Origin: Eubacterium sp.
GTDB lineage: Bacteria > Bacillota > Clostridia > Lachnospirales > Lachnospiraceae
Direction: 5' to 3'
DNA: 9,053 nucleotides
Assembly (NCBI GenBank): GCA_003520145.1
Contig: DOVJ01000222.1
Location: 1 to 9,053 of the forward strand
The notes beneath the pieces are model-generated. The model saw only the letters and a list, made by a program, of their open reading frames with translations, was not told where the DNA came from and did not search any database. Position 1 is the first letter of the stretch; the number at the start of each line of letters is the position of its first letter. The translations under genes were made by a program, and so were the position numbers. This document shows, in pieces, positions 6,344-9,053 of the stretch.

Positions 6344-6374
6344 TTTGTATTTAGAATTAATTTTCGGAGGATGT

Positions 6375-6800
6375 ATGTCGACAGACGAGTTGAGAAACAT
6401 AAGAAGATATGCCTATGAGATGGTTTTCTCATCTGATTTTCAGGGAGAGATATCATATGATGACCTGTTTTTTTCGGTAGATTATGATGAAGAGGACGTT
6501 GGCGATATCATACCTAAGAGTCAGCTTAGCGATGAGCAGAAGGCTGAGATAAAGAAGAAGGTTATGGCTGTTGCAGAGCACTTAGAGGAAATCGACAAGC
6601 GTATAGAAGGTTATCTTGACGGCTGGAAGCTTAATCGTGTAGGTAAGGTGGAACTTGCTGCTCTTAGACTTGCGATCGCTGAGAATGCATACTTAGGCTT
6701 GGATAAGAATATCGTTATCGATGAAGCTGTCAGACTTATGAAGATATACGGTGGAGACAATGCATCTAAGTTTGTTAATGGTGTATTAGGACAGATGTAA
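6375..6800 (+). CDS. nusB: Transcription antitermination factor NusB
   Basis: NusB binds boxA RNA with NusE (ribosomal protein S10) and promotes antitermination during rRNA transcription. From the ATG at 6375 the protein has 141 residues, the usual size. The N-terminal helix carries the basic LRNIRRYAYEMVF pattern (6-18). The C-terminal half has the family blocks IEGYLDGWKLNRV (77-89), VELAALRLAIAENAY (92-106), IDEAVRLMKIYG (115-126) and the ending KFVNGVLGQM (132-141). An acidic insert at about 37-53 (DYDEEDVGD and following) lies between helices. The ATG at 6375 is four bases after GGAGG (6366-6370), which is slightly close. An upstream in-frame TTG at 6345 lies at the stem-loop and has no binding site, so I reject it; an ATG at 6371 is out of frame. 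xseA starts one base after the stop. Confidence 0.93.
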   Translation: MSTDELRNIRRYAYEMVFSSDFQGEISYDDLFFSVDYDEEDVGDIIPKSQLSDEQKAEIKKKVMAVAEHLEEIDKRIEGYLDGWKLNRVGKVELAALRLAIAENAYLGLDKNIVIDEAVRLMKIYGGDNASKFVNGVLGQM

Positions 6801-6801
6801 T

Positions 6802-8001
6802 ATGGCGAAAGAATATACGGTAAGTCAGCTGAATGCTTATCTGTCCGGGATGTTTGCAGATGATTTTCTGCTTGGCAACATCACGATAGTTGGCGAAGTC
6901 AGCAATTATCGCGGCAGAGTATACGGTAACGGTATATACTTTGACCTTAAGGATGAGAAGTCCATCATAAAGTGCAGGATATTTGACCTTGGCATAACTC
7001 CGCTTCCGGCTGGATTCAAGGATGGAAGCAAGGTCGTGATCCGTGGTAAGGTTCGCATATATGAAGCGGCAGGTTATTATCAGCTTGTGTGTTCACAGGT
7101 TAGTAATGTAGGTCTTGGAAAGCTTTATGAAGATTTCTTGAAGCTCAAAGAAGAATTGTCGCAGATGGGGCTTTTTGAAGCTGAATACAAGCGTGAGCTT
7201 CCATCTTTTGTCAGGAGAGTTGGACTTATAACTGCTAAGGATTCTCAGGCGGAAAAGGACTTTTTAAAAAATGCTTTGGCAAGAGATCCTTATATAGATA
7301 TTACCGTATGTTATGCCACTATGCAGGGATCTAGCGCAGTATCGAGTGTTGTATCGGCGCTTAAATCCTTAGAGAGCAAGAATCTTGATGCGATTGTTAT
7401 AGCGCGAGGCGGTGGTTCTTTTGAGGACCTTAACTGCTTTAATGACAGAGAGCTTGCTTATGTTGTATTTGATTATCCTGTTCCTGTAGTGTCAGCTATA
7501 GGACATGAGGGTGATTATACTATACTTGATTATGTTGCGGATCTCAGAGTTTCTACACCTACAGCAGCTGCTGTAGCTGTGACAAGAGATGTTCTTGATA
7601 TGAAAAGAACACTTGATGATCTTCTGATGTCGCTTAAGGAAGCTTTCACATCCTATTATGACAGGAGAAGAGAAAAGCTAGAGAATATGCGTGAGAAACT
7701 AGAAAGTTCTCATCCAGGACGTATCTTAGAAAAGCGTGAAACAGAGCTTGTAAATCTGCATGACAGACTTGAAGGTTCCCTTAACATATATATGATCGGT
7801 GTTGAAAAAGAATTAAACAGATATGCGGGTGTTTTGGAGGCTTTGTCGCCTATGAAGAAGCTTGGATTAGGCTATTCTGTGGTGACAAAAGATAATAAGG
7901 TGATCAGTTCTATACATGATGTGGCATCAGGCGATGATGTAGTCATAGATGTATCGGACGGATGTATAACTGCCAGTGTTAAGTCTGTGGGTGAAAGATA
8001 G
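6802..8001 (+). CDS. xseA: Exodeoxyribonuclease VII large subunit
   Basis: This is the catalytic subunit of exonuclease VII, which degrades single-stranded DNA from both ends together with several copies of XseB. The 399 residues comprise an N-terminal OB-fold (about 1-100, starting TVSQLNAYLSGMF and including VGEVSNYRG) and a catalytic domain of about 120-260. That domain has GLITAKDSQAEKDFL (141-155), IVIARGGGSFEDL (198-210) and GHEGDYTILDYVADLR (234-249), followed by STPTAAA. A long charged helical region (about 262-340) should form the coiled coil that carries XseB. The C-terminal part (344-399, with the GYSVV core) closes the protein. The candidate active-site positions D153, R202, H235 and D238 are present. 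The protein is shorter than the E. coli enzyme, mainly in the helical part. It starts one base after nusB and is followed eight bases later by xseB, as expected for subunits needed together. Confidence 0.96.
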   Translation: MAKEYTVSQLNAYLSGMFADDFLLGNITIVGEVSNYRGRVYGNGIYFDLKDEKSIIKCRIFDLGITPLPAGFKDGSKVVIRGKVRIYEAAGYYQLVCSQVSNVGLGKLYEDFLKLKEELSQMGLFEAEYKRELPSFVRRVGLITAKDSQAEKDFLKNALARDPYIDITVCYATMQGSSAVSSVVSALKSLESKNLDAIVIARGGGSFEDLNCFNDRELAYVVFDYPVPVVSAIGHEGDYTILDYVADLRVSTPTAAAVAVTRDVLDMKRTLDDLLMSLKEAFTSYYDRRREKLENMREKLESSHPGRILEKRETELVNLHDRLEGSLNIYMIGVEKELNRYAGVLEALSPMKKLGLGYSVVTKDNKVISSIHDVASGDDVVIDVSDGCITASVKSVGER

Positions 8002-8009
8002 GATTGGTT

Positions 8010-8228
8010 ATGGCTAAGAAAAAAGAAGAGAAGGCTGAAAGCCTTACTTATGAAGAAAAAGTAGAAAAACTTAAGGATATGATATCCAAGCTGCAGTCTG
8101 ACAAGCTTCCTCTTCGTGAGGCTGTAGGTATATATAAAGACGGCATGGACATATATATGGAGTGCAGGGAAGAATTGGAATCTGCCAAAGAAGATATAGA
8201 AAAAGCAGAGGATTCTTTTAAGGAGTAA
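8010..8228 (+). CDS. xseB: Exodeoxyribonuclease VII small subunit
   Basis: XseB binds the helical region of XseA and is needed for exonuclease VII activity and to restrain it. The 72-residue frame from the ATG at 8010 shows the family pattern: a lysine-rich start, LTYEEKVEKLKDMISKLQ (12-29), the DKLPLREAVGIYKDGMD turn and helix (31-47), and a C-terminal helix with MECREELESAKEDIEKAE (50-67). AGGA (8000-8003) lies six bases before the ATG. The in-frame TTG at 8004 directly abuts that site and is less likely. The start is eight bases after the xseA stop. The protein is small, highly charged and without membrane or signal segments. The ribosome binding site of ispA lies in its last codons. Confidence 0.94.
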   Translation: MAKKKEEKAESLTYEEKVEKLKDMISKLQSDKLPLREAVGIYKDGMDIYMECREELESAKEDIEKAEDSFKE

Positions 8229-8229
8229 T

Positions 8230-9053
8230 ATGGACAGAAAGATCATAGATGAGAAGGTAGTAAGCTTCCTTCCTAAGGCTGTAGAACATAGAGAATATAT
8301 AACAGAGGCGATGAATTACAGTGTCACTAACGGTGGAAAGAGGATAAGACCTTATCTTATGTATCTTGCTTATCGTATGTGCGGTGGCGATAAGGATATA
8401 GTTGATTACTTCATGGCTGCTATCGAGATGATACATTCTTTTTCACTTGTACATGACGATCTTCCTGCCATGGATAATGATGTTTTAAGAAGAGGAAAGC
8501 CTACCACATGGAGTAAATATGGTGAAGCACAAGGAATACTTGCGGGAGATGGTCTGTCTTTGTATGCATTTGAAACATGTTTGTCTTCGGCTAAGGAGTT
8601 TCCTGATTGTGCTGAAAGAATAGTAAAAGCTTCGCATATACTTGCTAATAAATCTGGACTTTTTGGCATGATCGGTGGACAGAGTCTTGATGTCATGATG
8701 GAGGGGAAGAAGCTTGACAAAGATCAGATCAACTTCATACATGAGAACAAGACATGTGCTCTTTTGGAAGCTCCGTTTATGATTGGCGCTGTATTGGCAG
8801 GCAAAGATGAGAATTACTTCGGTGAACTCGGTCTTAAGCTTGGGCTTGCTTTTCAGATTCAGGATGATTATCTTGATGTAGCAGGAGATGAAGAGACACT
8901 TGGTAAGCCGGTTAACAGTGATGAAAAGAATAATAAGATGACATATGTGAATATATTTGGTTTGGTTGAGACTAAGATGATATATGAGACTTATTATCGA
9001 GAATGCATAGAGATAGTTGAAGCGCTTGAAGGCGTAGAAGAATATAAAAAAGA
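8230..9053 (+). CDS. ispA: Farnesyl/geranylgeranyl diphosphate synthase, cut at window end
   Basis: This polyprenyl synthetase condenses isopentenyl diphosphate with allylic diphosphates to make farnesyl (or geranylgeranyl) diphosphate, feeding undecaprenyl carrier lipid and quinone pathways. The frame opens with the ATG at 8230 and stays open for 274 codons to the edge; roughly 15-25 residues are probably missing. Visible motifs are NGGKRIRP (34-41, substrate-binding K and R), the first aspartate-rich motif DDLPAMD (76-82) followed by NDVLRRGKPTTW, GMIGGQSLDV, HENKT, and the second motif FQIQDDYLD (208-216) followed by GDEETLGKP. The two-residue insertion in the first motif is typical of bacterial short-chain synthases. 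The residue five before that motif is phenylalanine (F71), where E. coli IspA has tyrosine, so product length (C15 or C20) is not certain. AAGGAG (8220-8225) inside the end of xseB supplies the ribosome binding site, one base separates the two genes, and co-transcription is very likely. Confidence 0.94.
   Translation, partial: MDRKIIDEKVVSFLPKAVEHREYITEAMNYSVTNGGKRIRPYLMYLAYRMCGGDKDIVDYFMAAIEMIHSFSLVHDDLPAMDNDVLRRGKPTTWSKYGEAQGILAGDGLSLYAFETCLSSAKEFPDCAERIVKASHILANKSGLFGMIGGQSLDVMMEGKKLDKDQINFIHENKTCALLEAPFMIGAVLAGKDENYFGELGLKLGLAFQIQDDYLDVAGDEETLGKPVNSDEKNNKMTYVNIFGLVETKMIYETYYRECIEIVEALEGVEEYKK

Noticed and set aside
7872..8246. A 124-codon phenylalanine-rich frame on the - strand across the xseA-xseB junction
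   Set aside because: It is the mirror of lysine- and glutamate-rich codons in xseB and the xseA end, and both sense genes are well supported.

Overview
The window looks like a chromosomal housekeeping stretch from a low-GC Gram-positive bacterium, most likely class Clostridia and plausibly Lachnospiraceae. The visible reasons are: moderately AT-rich DNA with AGA-dominated arginine codons; strong AGGAGG-type ribosome binding sites; GTG and TTG starts; an alanyl-tRNA synthetase with a cysteine-rich insert of the type I associate with clostridial enzymes; and the order Asp23/Gls24 - nusB - xseA - xseB - ispA, which is familiar from Clostridia. The family or genus is an inference. Every convincing gene is on the + strand. 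I see no rRNA, tRNA, CRISPR array, insertion sequence or phage gene.

Region 1 (1-406) is a self-contained small transcription unit: a promoter, a 74-residue protein I do not recognise, and a stem-loop terminator. Region 2 (437-2502) holds a membrane-anchored MutS-family ATPase that lacks the mismatch-recognition domains. It overlaps by 16 bases a complete type 1 ribonuclease HI. Region 3 (2495-5824) begins with a promoter overlapping the end of rnhA. It continues with a 41-residue single-span membrane protein, alanyl-tRNA synthetase (alaS) and the 23S rRNA pseudouridine methyltransferase rlmH, tightly packed. Region 4 (5842-9053) begins with another promoter-like sequence and runs through an Asp23/Gls24 protein (TTG start), a stem-loop, nusB, the two exonuclease VII subunits xseA and xseB, and a farnesyl/geranylgeranyl diphosphate synthase (ispA) cut by the window end. 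The last four genes are 1 to 8 bases apart and are almost certainly one operon. By analogy with related genomes it probably continues into dxs, a TlyA-type methyltransferase, nadK, argR and recN, but none of that is visible here.

The genes mix translation and RNA biology (alaS, rlmH, nusB), nucleic-acid processing (MutS-like ATPase, RNase HI, exonuclease VII) and isoprenoid precursor synthesis (ispA). I do not see a clear novel defence or biosynthetic system. The least explained parts are the 74-residue orphan with its own promoter and terminator, the 41-residue membrane protein ahead of alaS, the membrane-anchored MutS-like ATPase translationally coupled to RNase HI, and the stem-loop in front of nusB.
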